Shown in pieces: positions 53,261 to 64,000 of a DNA stretch of 64,000 nucleotides. Every line of letters begins with the position of its first letter. The first letter of the stretch is position 1. A program made the position numbers and the translations under genes. A model generated the notes under the pieces. The model saw only the letters and a program-made list of their open reading frames with translations. It was not told where the DNA came from and did no database searches. The stretch comes from Haliclona indistincta (Eukaryota > Porifera > Demospongiae > Haplosclerida > Chalinidae), in NCBI GenBank assembly GCA_964017065.1, contig OZ024784.1, forward strand, positions 11,327,152 through 11,391,151, in the 5' to 3' direction.

Positions 53261-54169
53261 GATTTATTACATAGTTCATCACTGTGAGCGCAATAACATT
53301 GCGAATTTTTGAAACTCGCAAAGACGCAACGGTCTGTTGCTATAGAAGACGCTACGCGCGGTCAATAACCTACATTAATGCCCTCGAATAGAGCAATCTG
53401 ATTGGTGAAAGATGATGTACTATGTAATAAGTACTAATCTTGCGTACGTAAATAAACAGTGCAGTACGTGTATGCGCGGAACGAATCTGCATGCAGATAT
53501 CAGATCCACCTGTTAGCTTTATGACGAAACGTACTTTCCTGGCGTCTGGCGTGAACACGTGGTTAGGCAGAGGAGTTGGATCTAGGAAAAAACGTAGTGT
53601 GTATGAAGGTGTTAATAATTTAAACATAGCAACAAAGGCTAATATTTGCACTAAAATATCTCCACAATGCAAGTGAATTCGGAAGTTTTACTTGGTAATA
53701 GTACTTATCTCAACCACAAAAACAAACTACTAGAAAATGAACCAAATTTGAGGGCTGACCCTTGAGGGTCGTACCACCTTAAATCAATAGTGCATAGACA
53801 TTGTAAAAAAGTCTGAGCAAGCTAGCTTGAGTTATTATAATTATAAGTTGAAAACCATGTATACCAATGAGCAATGAAGTGGGCATAGTAATTTAGAATG
53901 TTAAAGCATTATTGCCTAGTACCTTGGCGCGGGGAGGAGCACCTAGTTTCAAATGTCTACGCAAGAGCAAGATTATTCACGACATTCCATGAAAACCATG
54001 GTTATTTTGGCTGTTGTTTAACCCATTAAGCCCTAATGATGCAATTTAGAGTCATAATTATAGTTACTTCATACCTCATAACTTCATCAAAAATCATAGG
54101 TGCCAAACATTCCTAAACGTCCGGGACAGTTATGGATTTTCTGTCTGTAACCTGCGTCTCGCATGGAAG

Positions 54170-57154
54170 TTGCTACCACTCTGCTTATGATATGCCGAGT
54201 CAGGGTACGTGGCTCTCATGGAAGTACAATTGAGTGTCGAGCTCTTCTAGACTCTGCTTCATCAGCATCTTTCGTCTCTGAGCGATTGGCTCAGCGAATA
54301 CACAATGCCACACGTAACTTGTGACTTGCCCTTGCAACAGATCCCGTTTAAGCCTGAATGGATGCATCTTTCAGACCTAACGCTGGCTGATCCTGACTTT
54401 GGACAACTCGACCAAATTGACCTACTCCTTGGTATTGATGTCTTTGCTCAAGTCATTTGTCACGGGGTTCTCCCTTTACATTTGAAACCGAGTTTGGCTG
54501 GGTCCTTGCTGGTGAAAGTGAATCAATGGTCTCCCACGCATCCTTCTCTTGCATAGTCATCAATCATAGCACTGTCGAGACAGGAGATGAAATCATTCAG
54601 CAATTTTGGAAACAGAGGAACGACCAGGTGACCAATCTAATCTCTCAGTTGAAGAACGCAACGTGATGGAACACTTCAAACAGCATCATTCCCGCATGAA
54701 GGAAGGTCGATTCATTGTTCCTCTTGCAAGAAAGACTCCTCCCATAATTGGTGAGTCTCGATCACAAGCGGTAAGAAGATTTAGACTCATTGAGCGATCT
54801 CTTCACACTAAGGGCCAGTTTAATGAGTTGTCTGCTGTGATGGATGAGTATTTTCAAAATGATCACACAGAACTGGTTCCGTCTGCTGAACTCAGCAAAC
54901 CAACTAATCAGGTGTTCTACATGCCTATGCATGTTGTGCGCAAGGATTCAACAGCACCACCAAGCTGAGAGCCGTCTTCGATGAGTCTTGGTCCTTCATC
55001 AACAGGAACCTCACTCAACAGTACACTATTGGTTGGACCCACTGTACACTCTACTCTGTTTGATGTTTTGCTCAAGTTTCGACTGCCTCGCATAGCCATT
55101 ACCGCTAATGTATCAAGAATCTATCGTGCAGTTTTACTACATCCTGCAGACAAAGATCTACATCGTTTCGTTTGGCGAGCGTCACCCTCTCAACCTCTGC
55201 GTGATTACAGGATGACCCGCATCACTTTCGGAGTGGCTGGCTCCTCATTTGCTGCTAACATGGCTGTCAAGCAAAATGCTCAAGACCTGGCACTACAATA
55301 TCCTCTCGCAGCCAAAGCAGTGGAGTCATCCTTCTATGTCGATGATACCCTCACAGGTGCAGACACTGTTGAAGAGGCTATAACCTGCGAAAACAACTAC
55401 AGGAATTATTTAGTCGCGGTGGATTCACTCTTCACAAATAGAATTCCAGCAATCCGCTAGTTATGCGCGAAGTGCCCACTGAACTCAAAGATCCTCAAGT
55501 ACAGTGCTCCATTCCCGATGGCTCCACCTATACAAAGACCCTTGGCATTGAGTGGAATACGGTCCTTGACCAGTTCAGGTTAGCAATATCTGCCATGCCT
55601 CCTAAATGTACAGATGCTGTAACTAAGCATTTGTGAGGGGGCACGGGAAAAGGGACCTATAGTAAAAAATTAAGTTTACGGGAAATTTACAGTTAAAGTC
55701 CGTATACTTTTGTAAGCTAATGTAGCAGCTGTGTTGCGTTATGGATGACTCCTTCTTCTCCGATGGGCTACTAGAGCTATTTGAGAATGCAGAGGCAGAG
55801 TATGAGTTCACTAACAACACTCCAGCAGCGAGCATATCGCACTTTCTGGGCTGAGGTCGGGCCACGCCCAACTAGATAGTGCCGACGACGAGACGGCCCG
55901 AGTCAGCAGGTCAACTTTTCATTGAGAACAGAGGACAAAGAAGAGATTCAGCTATACCAAGACTGTTAGAGGAAAGATCACTTGTCCAGATTTGCAATAG
56001 CTAGCAGAGAATGAAACTTCATGCATGGATATGTGTAGTGTATGCTGTGAACTATTCAATCAACTAATTACATGACCTGTAATTGCTTCTTGTAATGACA
56101 TCAATTAGTGTAACAATGACTTCTAGTGCACTATCTAAACTGGTTCATAACTTCAGAGCAATTGCTTTCCTAGAACTAAAAATTGTTTTACAACTAGTTA
56201 ATAGGCTACAGAAAATTTTAAAGCAAAAAACTCAATTTCGATAATCGGACCTATAGGTCCCTTTTTCCATGCCCCCTCACATTTACTGATATCCGATGTG
56301 AGCAAGGTATTTGATGTATTCGGATGGTTCTCTCCTTGCACCGTCAAAATGAAGATCCAGTTCCAACAGTTGTGGGAACTGAAACTTGACTGGGACGAGC
56401 CTGTCACAGAGGAGATCTATGAGCTGTGGGCCAGATGGAGGATAGAATTGCCCCTCTTGTCTAAAATACCAATTCCTCGTTGTATCTTCCAGAAAGATTT
56501 ACAAATATGTACGAGAGAACTCCATGGATTCTCAGATGCATCCGAGAAAGCGTATTCGGCAGTCGTGTACTTGCGCATTCAGCATAATGATGGCAACATT
56601 CTCGTATCCCTTTTATCGTCAAAGACCAGAGAAGCTCCTCTGAAGAAGCTCACAATTCCTCGTCTTGAATTATGTGGAGCCCTTTTATTGGCACATCTTA
56701 ATCACATTCAGTCGGTCATTGAGGTTGACCATACAAATACATTCAACTGGACAGATAGCACTATTGTCCTTAGCTGGATTGCCGGTGAGCCCAGTCGTCT
56801 GAAATCGTACATGGGAAGCCGTGTTATTGACATCATTGAGTTGACTGGTCATGACCGTTGGCGTCACGTGCGCACTCATGAAAACCCAGCAGACTGTGCT
56901 TCCAGAGGGCTTTTCCCTTCAGAGTTGGCTGAACATGATTTATGGTGGCACGGTCCTCAATGACTGAGTCTAGATGCTTCCTGTTGGCCTGACCAACAAC
57001 AGATTCCATCTTCACATGTTCCCGAACAAGAAAAGGTTAATTGCCTTGTACACGTAATCGCCGAAGAACAAAAACCTTTGATTCCTGTTGACAGGTACTC
57101 AAGTTTTACTCACTTGAAACGGGTAACAGCCTGGATACTGCGTTTTGTTAAGGG
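54170..57154 (+). pseudogene. BEL/Pao retroelement pol, decayed and twice interrupted
   Basis: Pao-type protease with ALLDSASSASFVSERLAQR (54241-54297), then after a shift and internal deletion WMHLSDLTLADPDFG and IDLLLGIDVFA. A further shift gives FGWVLAGE. The RT spans about 54606-55460: TTKLRAVFDES split between frames, LLVGPTVH, LHRFVWR, YRMTRITFG and catalytic FYVDDTLTG near 55330. The RNase H part (56298-56963) has LHGFSDASEKAY, IPRLELCGALLLA, WTDSTIVLSWI and CASRGLFPSEL. A MITE at 55633-56280 splits it. The 3' part ends at the LTR of Gypsy-4 near 57155. Several stops and frameshifts; integrase absent. Confidence 0.85.
55633..56280. mobile_element. 648-bp TIR element inside BEL/Pao, ATTT duplication
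   Basis: The ends GTGAGGGGGCACGGGAAAAG and its near-complement are inverted over about 30 bp, continuing GGGACCTATAG. ATTT is duplicated at 55629-55632 and 56281-56284. Removing one copy restores the surrounding BEL reading frame, which confirms the borders. Inside is a 37-codon plus-strand frame from about 55742 (MDDSFFSDGLLELFENAEAE), possibly the start of a lost transposase. Confidence 0.75.
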
Positions 57155-57584
57155 TGCAGGCCCTAACAACCATTAACTTATGCATGAATGCACACAGGGT
57201 GGTGCTATGTTATCATAAACAAGCCCACAATGACCACAGATAACATTATTCATAACATCGTGGTAACAAGTGCATATTCAGCTAGAGGTGCACAGAAAAA
57301 TTCCAACGGCTAGATAAAAGATTCTTTTGCATAACTCGATAAATGTCTGTGGAGACATAATGTCTGCTATGCTTGTAAAATAAGAATACATGGGCCATTG
57401 TCATATGTCATGTGTCTTGTCATTATTCGGTTGCTTGTAGTTTTGTCATGGTTGTATATAAACTGAATCACCCTTGTTTACATCATTCTTCTCCTGTCTT
57501 CTCTACTCCCTCTGTGTCATAATTCACATTGAGTATTGTGGCCCATACCCTGGTGAACTCGCGCAGGTCAACACGAACGCTACA
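57155..57584 (+). repeat. Gypsy-4 5' LTR (about 430 bp)
   Basis: Ends GAACGCTACA followed by TGGTGGCAGC, the same junction as Gypsy-1. The start is taken as TGCAGGCCC, where BEL homology (AWILRFVK) stops, so it is approximate. A TATATAAA box lies near 57453. The 3' LTR lies beyond the window. Confidence 0.55.
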
Positions 57585-59403
57585 TGGTGGCAGCAGATGG
57601 CTCGACTTTCTCCAGCCGGCGCAATGGCCGAAGTGGAAGCAGAGGTTTGAACAATTCAGAGTGGCTTCAGGACTTATTGACCGAAGTGAAGGAAGACAAA
57701 TCAGTACCTTGTTGTACTCCATGGGCCCTGAGGCGCAAGACGTACTGGAGACCACTGGTATAGACGAGGAGAATCGAGGTGTGTATGACTCTGTCATTGC
57801 AAGTTTCGACGAGTACTTCGGTGTACGGAGGAACATCATCTTCGAACGGGCGCAATTCAATTCACGAAAGCAGCAGCCAGGAGAGTCGGCAGAGCAGTAC
57901 ATCTTAGCACTGTATACTCTTGCGGGAAGATGCGGCTACGCCAGCCGAGAACAGAAAGAACAAGACATTCGCGACCGTCTGGTTATCGGTATTCGAGATG
58001 CTCAGCTCTCGAAACGCCTACAGTTGACTGCAGATTTGGACTTGACCAAAGCTAAAAAGATGATTCTACAGACAGAAGCTGTTCAGGAAACCCAGAAACT
58101 ATCCGCGGGCGACAGCAGAGAAAATCCTATTGAGGTGGATGTACTTCAGGGGACGCGGAGCAGACGTGGCAATAGCAGACGATCAAATTTTCGCCGCCGT
58201 CCTCAACCAACTCTTCATCAGTCGGATGTCAGGTGCACGAGGTGCGGACGAGAACCACACGGGCGAGCGGAGTGTCCAGCACGAGATGCTACTTGTCACC
58301 GCTGTAGGAAAAGAGGTCATTTCGAGTCTTAGTGTCGCACCAAGAATATTTCCCATGTAACAACCAATGATGAATCGAGTACGGGTTTGACGGACTGTGA
58401 TAGTGGCTTCCTGGATGGCGTGACTGATGATAACTCTGCTCCAGAGACCTGGACGGTTGCAGTGCAAGTTGGAAAGGAAACAGTCCAGTTCAAACTAGAT
58501 ACTGGGGCTGAAGTTACTGCTATTTCTGATTTCTCTTTTAGGAAGCTGAAGGGAATTCATCTGCAGAAGGCGAGCAAGGTGCTGTATGGACCTGACCGTT
58601 CCCCTCGATCGGTTCTGGGACAGTTCACGCAACCTCTCACTGTTAAGGACAAGACCTCCCAGCAGCAGGTCTTCGTTGTCAAGGGCCTGAAAGCAATTTG
58701 CTTGGTCTACCTGCGATCCAAGCTCTGCAGCTGGTGGCAAGAATGAACTCAATGGAAAGCTACAGAGAGAGAATTGTTGCTGAATATCCTGGAGTATTTG
58801 AAGGCTTAGGAACTCTAGGAGAGCCATACGTGATAGAATTATCTCAGGATCACAAGCCTCATTCCATTTTCGTCCCAAGAAGGGTTCCGTATCCGCTTCA
58901 AGATAAAGTTAAAGAAGAGCTTTCGAGAATGGAAAGGTCGGGAGTTATCTCAAGAATTGAAGAAGCTACGCCTTGGTGTGCTGGCATGGTTGCAGTCCCT
59001 AAGAAGTCTGATGGCGTCCGTATTTGTGTCGACTTAAAACCCCTAAATGAGAGTGTCATGAGACAGACTCACCCTCTACCAACAGTAGAAAGTGTTCTCG
59101 CTCAACTGTCTGGCTCAAAGGTGTTCTCCAAATTGGATGCGAACAGTGGCTTCTGGCAAATCCCACTTGATCCCTCTTCCAGACCGCTTACCACCTTTCT
59201 TACTCCCTTTGGGCGGTATCACTTTAACAAGCTACCTTTCGGGCTGTCCAGTGCCCCTGAGCTGTTTCAGAGAAGAATGAATAAGTTATTAGAGGGGCTA
59301 GAGGGGGTTGTATGTCTAATTGATGATGTTCTTGTCCATGCTGCAGATGAACAACAACACGACATCCGACTAAAGGCAGTTCTGGACAGAATGGTTTCTG
59401 CAG
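57585..59403 (+). pseudogene. Gypsy-4 gag, protease and RT (5' part), interrupted by Gypsy-5
   Basis: Related to Gypsy-1. Gag begins FLQPAQWPKWKQRFEQFRVA near 57607, with no clear in-frame ATG nearby. Knuckles CTRCGREPHGRAEC and CHRCRKRGHF follow. TAG at 58330-58332 replaces a residue inside the second knuckle region. Protease KLDTGAEVTAIS is near 58493. A frameshift near 58700 precedes LGLPAIQALQLV. RT reads CVDLKPLNESV, LPFGLSSAP and LIDD near 59320. At 59403 it is cut by Gypsy-5; the frame resumes at 63828. Confidence 0.85.
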
Positions 59404-59613
59404 TGTGATATCTCAAAGATCTTTATTAGAATCAAGATGGCAATGAGCAATGATGTGATCAGCTGAGAATACTACTAACAGAACTGAGAATACAACAACC
59501 AACACATGACCTAACACAGACTTAAATAGAACCAGAGAGGTGACTGTGCATGAGGTGACAGTGTGTCTGTGATATTGTTCTGAATTTACAAGAGGTACAA
59601 CAAGGTCATGTCA
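59404..59613 (-). repeat. Gypsy-5 3' LTR (210 bp)
   Basis: The element is on the minus strand. This copy is identical, base for base as read, to 63613-63822. The purine tract on the minus strand (TGTGGGGAGGAAAG) directly precedes it. Target duplication TGCAG lies at 59399-59403 and 63823-63827. Confidence 0.93.
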
Positions 59614-62600
59614 CTTTCCTCCCCACACATAAGGAGCGTAGCGTTTTGGTGGTCCACAATTTCTCTTTGAGCGGCGTGGAGGAGTGGACGGATGAGTAAC
59701 AGATGAGGGAGCCGGAGTAGTGCTCGTTGGAGTTCGAGTAGGAGGAGGAGTGGCAGGCACTGATGATGGAGTCGGATCTGATGTGGACAATGGAATGTCC
59801 AGGGTAGTCACCAGCGTCTTGATCATTAGAGTCACTACTGCTCTTGTGATGTGGTTGAATATGATCCACATGTCTGCGCACTGATCTGCCATCTTGTAGG
59901 AACACTCTGTATGATAGTGGTCCCAGACATCGAGTGATGTGACCTCTTAACCATTTCGGACCATGACCAAAGTTCTTAACCAGGACAGGTTGCTTGACAG
60001 AGAATTGGCGAGAACGAGAGTGTTGGTCATGATGAAACTTCTGATGCTCCTGAGCTCGACGGACCCTTATTGAAATGTCAGGACGGACCATGTCCAGTAG
60101 TGATCTTGGTCGGCGAGACATCAGTAGCTCAGCTGGAGAGGTACCAGTAGACGGATGAGGAGTCAGCCTGTAGGTTAGTAGGAAATTAGCAATTCGCGAG
60201 TCCAATGGTGATGAACTCTTCTTCATAGCTTGCTTGAATGTTTGTACAGCACGTTCCACGAGACCATTGGTCGAGGGATGATACGGAGAACTAGTTACAT
60301 GGCGTATACCATTTCTAGTAGTGAATTCAGAAAACTCTGTGCTGGTGAAGGCTGAACCATTGTCCGTCACTAAGATCTCTGGTAGTCCATAAGCAGCAAA
60401 GACAGTTCGCATCTTGCTGATTGCAGCATTTGATGAGGTAGTTGGTACGATGTGAACTTCTAGCCACTTGGAGTGAGCGTCAACCATGAGTAGACACTGT
60501 TTACCCATGAACGGACCTGCGAAATCAGCATGAATTCTTGCCCAGGGACGTTCTGGCCATTCCCAAGGGTGAAGCGGAGCCCGGGCAGGCAGACGTTGAT
60601 GATGTTGACATTCTTGACAGTGTCGAACTTTCTCTTCTAGCTCAGCATCCATGTTAGGCCACCAGACATACGATCTTGCTAGTGCCTTGATTCTCGTCAT
60701 TCCAGGATGAGTGTTGTGAAGAATGTCAATGATTTTCTCACGACCAGGAGGAGGAATCACTACTCTGTTTCCCCATAAGAGACAACCATCTTGAGTGCTG
60801 AGTTCGTCCTTTCGTCGGGAATAGGGAAGGAGGGTATCTTCAGTAACAGTAGGCCATCCCTGCAACACATAGCTGAGGACTTTAGAGATGAGTGGATCTT
60901 GAGAGGACCAACTCTTGATCTGAGATGCTGTCACTGGAGAGGAAATTAGGCACTCTAGTAGAAGAACAGTGTCTGCAGGAATAGGAACATCCTCAGGAGT
61001 ATCTGGTAGGGGTAGTCTGCTAAGACCATCAGCATTAGCTAGTTCAGCACCAGGTCTGTATGAAATAGAAAAAGAATAGGCACTTAGTGTGAGTGCCCAC
61101 CGCTGGACTCTTGCTGAAGCCATACTAGGTATACCAGTAGTGTCACCAAAAATGTACATGAGGGGTTTGTGGTCAGAGAATATCGTGAAGTGACGACCCA
61201 GAAGATATTGCCGAAACTTAGTAGCACCAAACACGATCGCTAGTCCCTCTTTATCCAGCTGGGAGTATTTCTTTTCAGCTGACGATAGCGATCTGGAGGC
61301 AAATGCAATGGGCTTCTCAGAACCATCCTCCATGTGATGAGATAGAACTGCACCCACACCATAGGAAGAGGCATCACAGGATAGTAACAGCTTCTGGTCT
61401 GGGCTGTAGTGAGAGAGAACAGGGTCAGATATTAACTGTTTCTTAATGAGTTCAAAAGCTTGTTGTTGTTCTCTACCCCAGGTCCAGGTAGTGTCCTTGT
61501 GGAGCAACTTGTAGAGAGGAGCAAGTGTAGTTGCAGTGTTCGGTAGGAACTTGCTGTAGTAGCTCACGAGACCCAGGAAGGATTTCAATTGAGAGATGTT
61601 GATGGGTGACGGAGCTTGAGAGATGGCTTTAACCTTGTCATCGGCTGGTTGAAGTCCCTTGCTAGACAACTTGTGACCCAGATATTCAACCTCCGACATC
61701 ATGAAATGGCACTTCTCCTTCTTCAGACGCATACCAGCTGACTTGAGCTTCCTTAGAACAGCTCCCAGGTTATCGAGATGCTCTGTTTCGGTCTTGCCTG
61801 TAACGAGGATATCGTCCAGGTAACTGCACACACCAGGAATGCCTTGTAGCAGAGTTTCCATGGTCTTCTGGAACACAGCTGGAGCGCAGGAGACACCAAA
61901 TGGCAGTCGGTTATACTGAAAAAGACCTAGACTTGTGTTGATAGTGGTGTATTTCTTTGATTCTTCATCAAGGTGTAGCTGCTGATACGCATGAGCGAGA
62001 TCTAACTTGGAAAACGATTCTCCACCAGACAAATTTGCAAAGAGATCCTCAATCTTGGGAAGAGGGTAAACATCTGGCGTAGCTTCACGATTCAGTGTTA
62101 TCCTGTAGTCTCCACAAATCCTCACAGAATTGTCTCGTTTCAGTACTGGGACTATCGGAGCTGCCCAATCAGAGTAAGGTACCGGCTCGATGACACCAGT
62201 ATCTTGCAAACGCTGTAATTCTGCTTCAACTTTGGAACGCATGGAATAGGGAACCTGGCGCGGCTTGTAGAAGTGTGGCTTGGCATCAGGCTTGACATGG
62301 ATGTGAACCTTGACATCTTTAAGTGAACCCAGTTCATCTTTGAACACCTCGGTGTGTTCCTCGAGCAGCTGATCCAATCGCTTCTGGGATGCTTGACGAA
62401 TAGTGTTCAACTGTTTCCAGTCCAGTACGATATGTTTTAACCAATCTCGTCCCAGAAGAGTAGGACCATTGAACTTGAGTACCTGCAGGGTAAGCTGCTT
62501 CTCCTGCTTCTTGTATTGAACAGATACTGTTATTTCACCACAAACAACCAGATTCTCACCAGAGTATGTGCGGAGAAGAGCTTGGGAGGGCTTGAGAGGA

Positions 62601-63598
62601 GGACATTCATCTTTAGACCAGGTCGACAGATAAGTAGATTCACTGATGACTGAAAGTGCTGCTCCAGTGTCCACCTCCATAGCCATGGGTTTGCCTTGAA
62701 CAGTGATGGAGACGACAATAGGGGAGTCCTTCCGCTCATGTAACTGGAAACAACTGTATTCAAGGTCAGACTGCGGCTTCTGCTGTCCTTTCGGTTGTGC
62801 TGCATCGTCTGCTCGGTCATCAGAGAGAGCGTTAGTAGGGTTGCTAGCACCAGCTTGTTGTTTACCACCACGTCCGCGATTCTTGACGCGTAGTCTTGAT
62901 CTGCAGACGCGAGCAATGTGTCCCTTCTTGCCACAATACCGGCAGTCGGCGTTCTTGAAACGACAACTTGAAGACGAGTGTGCACCACCACAGCGATAAC
63001 ATTCCGTCGGCAGCTTGCTCGGCTTCTTAGCAGGAACGCGGTGTATGTCGGCAGGAAGGGGCTTCTCGGAAGAGAGGGCTTGCGTACTCTGGTCGGCCAA
63101 CTCAATGGACTGACAAATAGTGAATGCCTTATCATAGGTGAGGTTCTCTTCGGTCAGTAGACGTCGCTGAATTCTGGCGTCATTAATTCCGCATAGGAGA
63201 CGGTCGCACAGCATCTGGTTGAGAGCTTCTGCAGAACCAAACGCACAGTCTACTGCCAGCTTCTTCAGTTCTGAGACATACTTAGAGACAGACTCGTTGG
63301 GGTTTCGAACTCGGCTATTAAACTTGAACCGGTGGACTGCGGCAGATTTCTTGGGGTTGTAGTGTCCAGATAGTAAATCCACCAGCTCCGTGAACGTCTT
63401 GTCTTTCACTGTCAGCGGCGCGACAAGGCTACTGAGCAACCTGAAAGTTTCTAGTCCAGCCACGCTCAGCAGAATAGCACGTTGCTTAGCTGCATCCTCA
63501 ACATCATTGGCTTCGAAGTAGAACTTCAGTCTCTGGCTGTACGTTAACCAGTCTTCTTTGGTAGGGTCGAACTCTCCTACTGCACCATGAAGAGCCAT
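59606..63598 (-). CDS. Gypsy-5 gag-pol polyprotein (1,330 aa), intact
   Basis: The single uninterrupted frame starts at MALHGAVGEF (ATG at 63598); a longer frame would start inside the LTR, so I chose the inner Met. Domains are gag, zinc knuckles CYRCGGAHSSSSC near 199 and CRYCGKKGHIARVC near 216, and protease VDTGAALSV near 307. RT follows (ICGDYRITLN, LPFGVSCAP, catalytic YLDD near 592), then RNase H (CDASSYGVGAV, FSDHKPL). Integrase has an H-H-C-C domain (HPGMTRIKALAR, CQECQHH) and D,D,E residues near 1024, 1077 and 1113. The C-terminus is Pro/Thr-rich with RRSKRN, and the stop codon overlaps the LTR. It belongs to a different Gypsy lineage from Gypsy-1, -2 and -4. Confidence 0.95.
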   Translation of the reverse strand: MALHGAVGEFDPTKEDWLTYSQRLKFYFEANDVEDAAKQRAILLSVAGLETFRLLSSLVAPLTVKDKTFTELVDLLSGHYNPKKSAAVHRFKFNSRVRNPNESVSKYVSELKKLAVDCAFGSAEALNQMLCDRLLCGINDARIQRRLLTEENLTYDKAFTICQSIELADQSTQALSSEKPLPADIHRVPAKKPSKLPTECYRCGGAHSSSSCRFKNADCRYCGKKGHIARVCRSRLRVKNRGRGGKQQAGASNPTNALSDDRADDAAQPKGQQKPQSDLEYSCFQLHERKDSPIVVSITVQGKPMAMEVDTGAALSVISESTYLSTWSKDECPPLKPSQALLRTYSGENLVVCGEITVSVQYKKQEKQLTLQVLKFNGPTLLGRDWLKHIVLDWKQLNTIRQASQKRLDQLLEEHTEVFKDELGSLKDVKVHIHVKPDAKPHFYKPRQVPYSMRSKVEAELQRLQDTGVIEPVPYSDWAAPIVPVLKRDNSVRICGDYRITLNREATPDVYPLPKIEDLFANLSGGESFSKLDLAHAYQQLHLDEESKKYTTINTSLGLFQYNRLPFGVSCAPAVFQKTMETLLQGIPGVCSYLDDILVTGKTETEHLDNLGAVLRKLKSAGMRLKKEKCHFMMSEVEYLGHKLSSKGLQPADDKVKAISQAPSPINISQLKSFLGLVSYYSKFLPNTATTLAPLYKLLHKDTTWTWGREQQQAFELIKKQLISDPVLSHYSPDQKLLLSCDASSYGVGAVLSHHMEDGSEKPIAFASRSLSSAEKKYSQLDKEGLAIVFGATKFRQYLLGRHFTIFSDHKPLMYIFGDTTGIPSMASARVQRWALTLSAYSFSISYRPGAELANADGLSRLPLPDTPEDVPIPADTVLLLECLISSPVTASQIKSWSSQDPLISKVLSYVLQGWPTVTEDTLLPYSRRKDELSTQDGCLLWGNRVVIPPPGREKIIDILHNTHPGMTRIKALARSYVWWPNMDAELEEKVRHCQECQHHQRLPARAPLHPWEWPERPWARIHADFAGPFMGKQCLLMVDAHSKWLEVHIVPTTSSNAAISKMRTVFAAYGLPEILVTDNGSAFTSTEFSEFTTRNGIRHVTSSPYHPSTNGLVERAVQTFKQAMKKSSSPLDSRIANFLLTYRLTPHPSTGTSPAELLMSRRPRSLLDMVRPDISIRVRRAQEHQKFHHDQHSRSRQFSVKQPVLVKNFGHGPKWLRGHITRCLGPLSYRVFLQDGRSVRRHVDHIQPHHKSSSDSNDQDAGDYPGHSIVHIRSDSIISACHSSSYSNSNEHYSGSLICYSSVHSSTPLKEKLWTTKTLRSLCVGRKVT

Positions 63599-63612
63599 CC
63601 TCGTCGCCAAAA
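63599..63612 (-). promoter_or_regulatory. Gypsy-5 candidate primer-binding site
   Basis: On the minus strand the bases after the 5' LTR read TTTTGGCGACGAGG. A TGGCGACGAGGA-type site is the expected position and form of a tRNA primer site in many animal Gypsy elements. Confidence 0.65.
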
Positions 63613-63822
63613 TGTGATATCTCAAAGATCTTTATTAGAATCAAGATGGCAATGAGCAATGATGTGATCAGCTGAGAATACTACTAACAGAACTGAGAAT
63701 ACAACAACCAACACATGACCTAACACAGACTTAAATAGAACCAGAGAGGTGACTGTGCATGAGGTGACAGTGTGTCTGTGATATTGTTCTGAATTTACAA
63801 GAGGTACAACAAGGTCATGTCA
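63613..63822 (-). repeat. Gypsy-5 5' LTR (210 bp)
   Basis: Identical to the copy at 59404-59613, read from the minus strand as TGACATGACC to GAGATATCACA. Identical LTRs and intact coding sequence indicate very recent insertion. Confidence 0.93.
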
Positions 63823-63827
63823 TGCAG

Positions 63828-64000
63828 GAACTACACTAAATCTGGAGAAGTGTGCGTTTCGACAGACTGAGCTGAAGTTTCTGGGTCATATTTTGAATGA
63901 GGATGGAGTTGCTCCAGATCCAGACAAGACTAGCGCAATTGCCAAGATGCAACCTCCTGAAGGGATACCAGAGTTATGCCGCTTCCTAGGGATGGTGAAT
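63828..64000 (+). pseudogene. Gypsy-4 RT, continuation after Gypsy-5
   Basis: The frame broken at 59403 resumes with GTTLNLEKCAFRQTELKFLG and PDPDKTSAIAKMQPPEG, then CRFLGMVN at the window edge. This is the RT thumb and connection of the same element. Confidence 0.88.

Noticed and set aside
62530..63135. 201-codon minus-strand frame overlapping Gypsy-5 gag
   Set aside because: It is a shadow of gag-pol in another frame with no conserved domain.

Overview
The window is repeat-dense animal DNA. Nothing looks bacterial: I see no operons or ribosome-binding sites, and the only convincing host gene is split by GT-AG introns. Gypsy, BEL/Pao and DIRS-type retroelements sit beside a KCTD1/QRICH1-like (Crypton-type) relic, several TIR families and a 200-N assembly gap. 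This fits an early-branching marine invertebrate such as a sponge or cnidarian, but I cannot fix the species. 

Host gene. Five minus-strand exons (43434-43672, 34526-34723, 25783-25911, 19628-19954, 6397-6533) have clean splice sites and compatible phases. Joined, they give coiled-coil sequence with about 107-111 residues between equivalent core positions, which is the period of spectrin repeats. They look like consecutive exons of one large spectrin-repeat protein (dystonin/MACF, nesprin or dystrophin class). The introns between them are 8.7, 8.6, 5.8 and 13.1 kb, and nearly everything else visible in 6.4-43.7 kb is transposon sequence inside them. 

Layout. 1-4.5 kb: two decayed DIRS-type elements. 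4.6-14.4 kb: TIR elements and MITEs, several nested. 14.5-19.5 kb: a young, nearly intact Gypsy element (5-bp TSD) inside a TTAA-flanked MITE. 20.1-24.5 kb: a DIRS-type element with gag-like, RT/RNase H and tyrosine-recombinase parts, all broken. 24.5-30 kb: TTAA and TA MITEs and a second decayed recombinase. 30-33.5 kb: a decayed minus-strand Gypsy interrupted by an hAT-like insertion. 34-38 kb: a minisatellite, then a near-perfect palindrome with 986-bp arms carrying divergent copies of a CXC-motif multicopy gene, with the assembly gap at its centre. 38-54 kb: MITEs, a tRNA-derived SINE, a truncated Gypsy inside a TA-flanked element, and the Crypton-type relic. 54-64 kb: a three-level nest, BEL/Pao broken by Gypsy-4, itself broken by Gypsy-5, an intact element with identical LTRs. 

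The most unusual structure is a set of three short palindromic loci (24092-24225, 28112-28242, 53099-53260). Each has same-orientation CCCTCG-type hexamers separated by spacers of mirrored length and inverted-complementary sequence, around a central GGCTRCG heptamer. Arm sequences differ between loci while the architecture is conserved. I do not recognise this as a named family.
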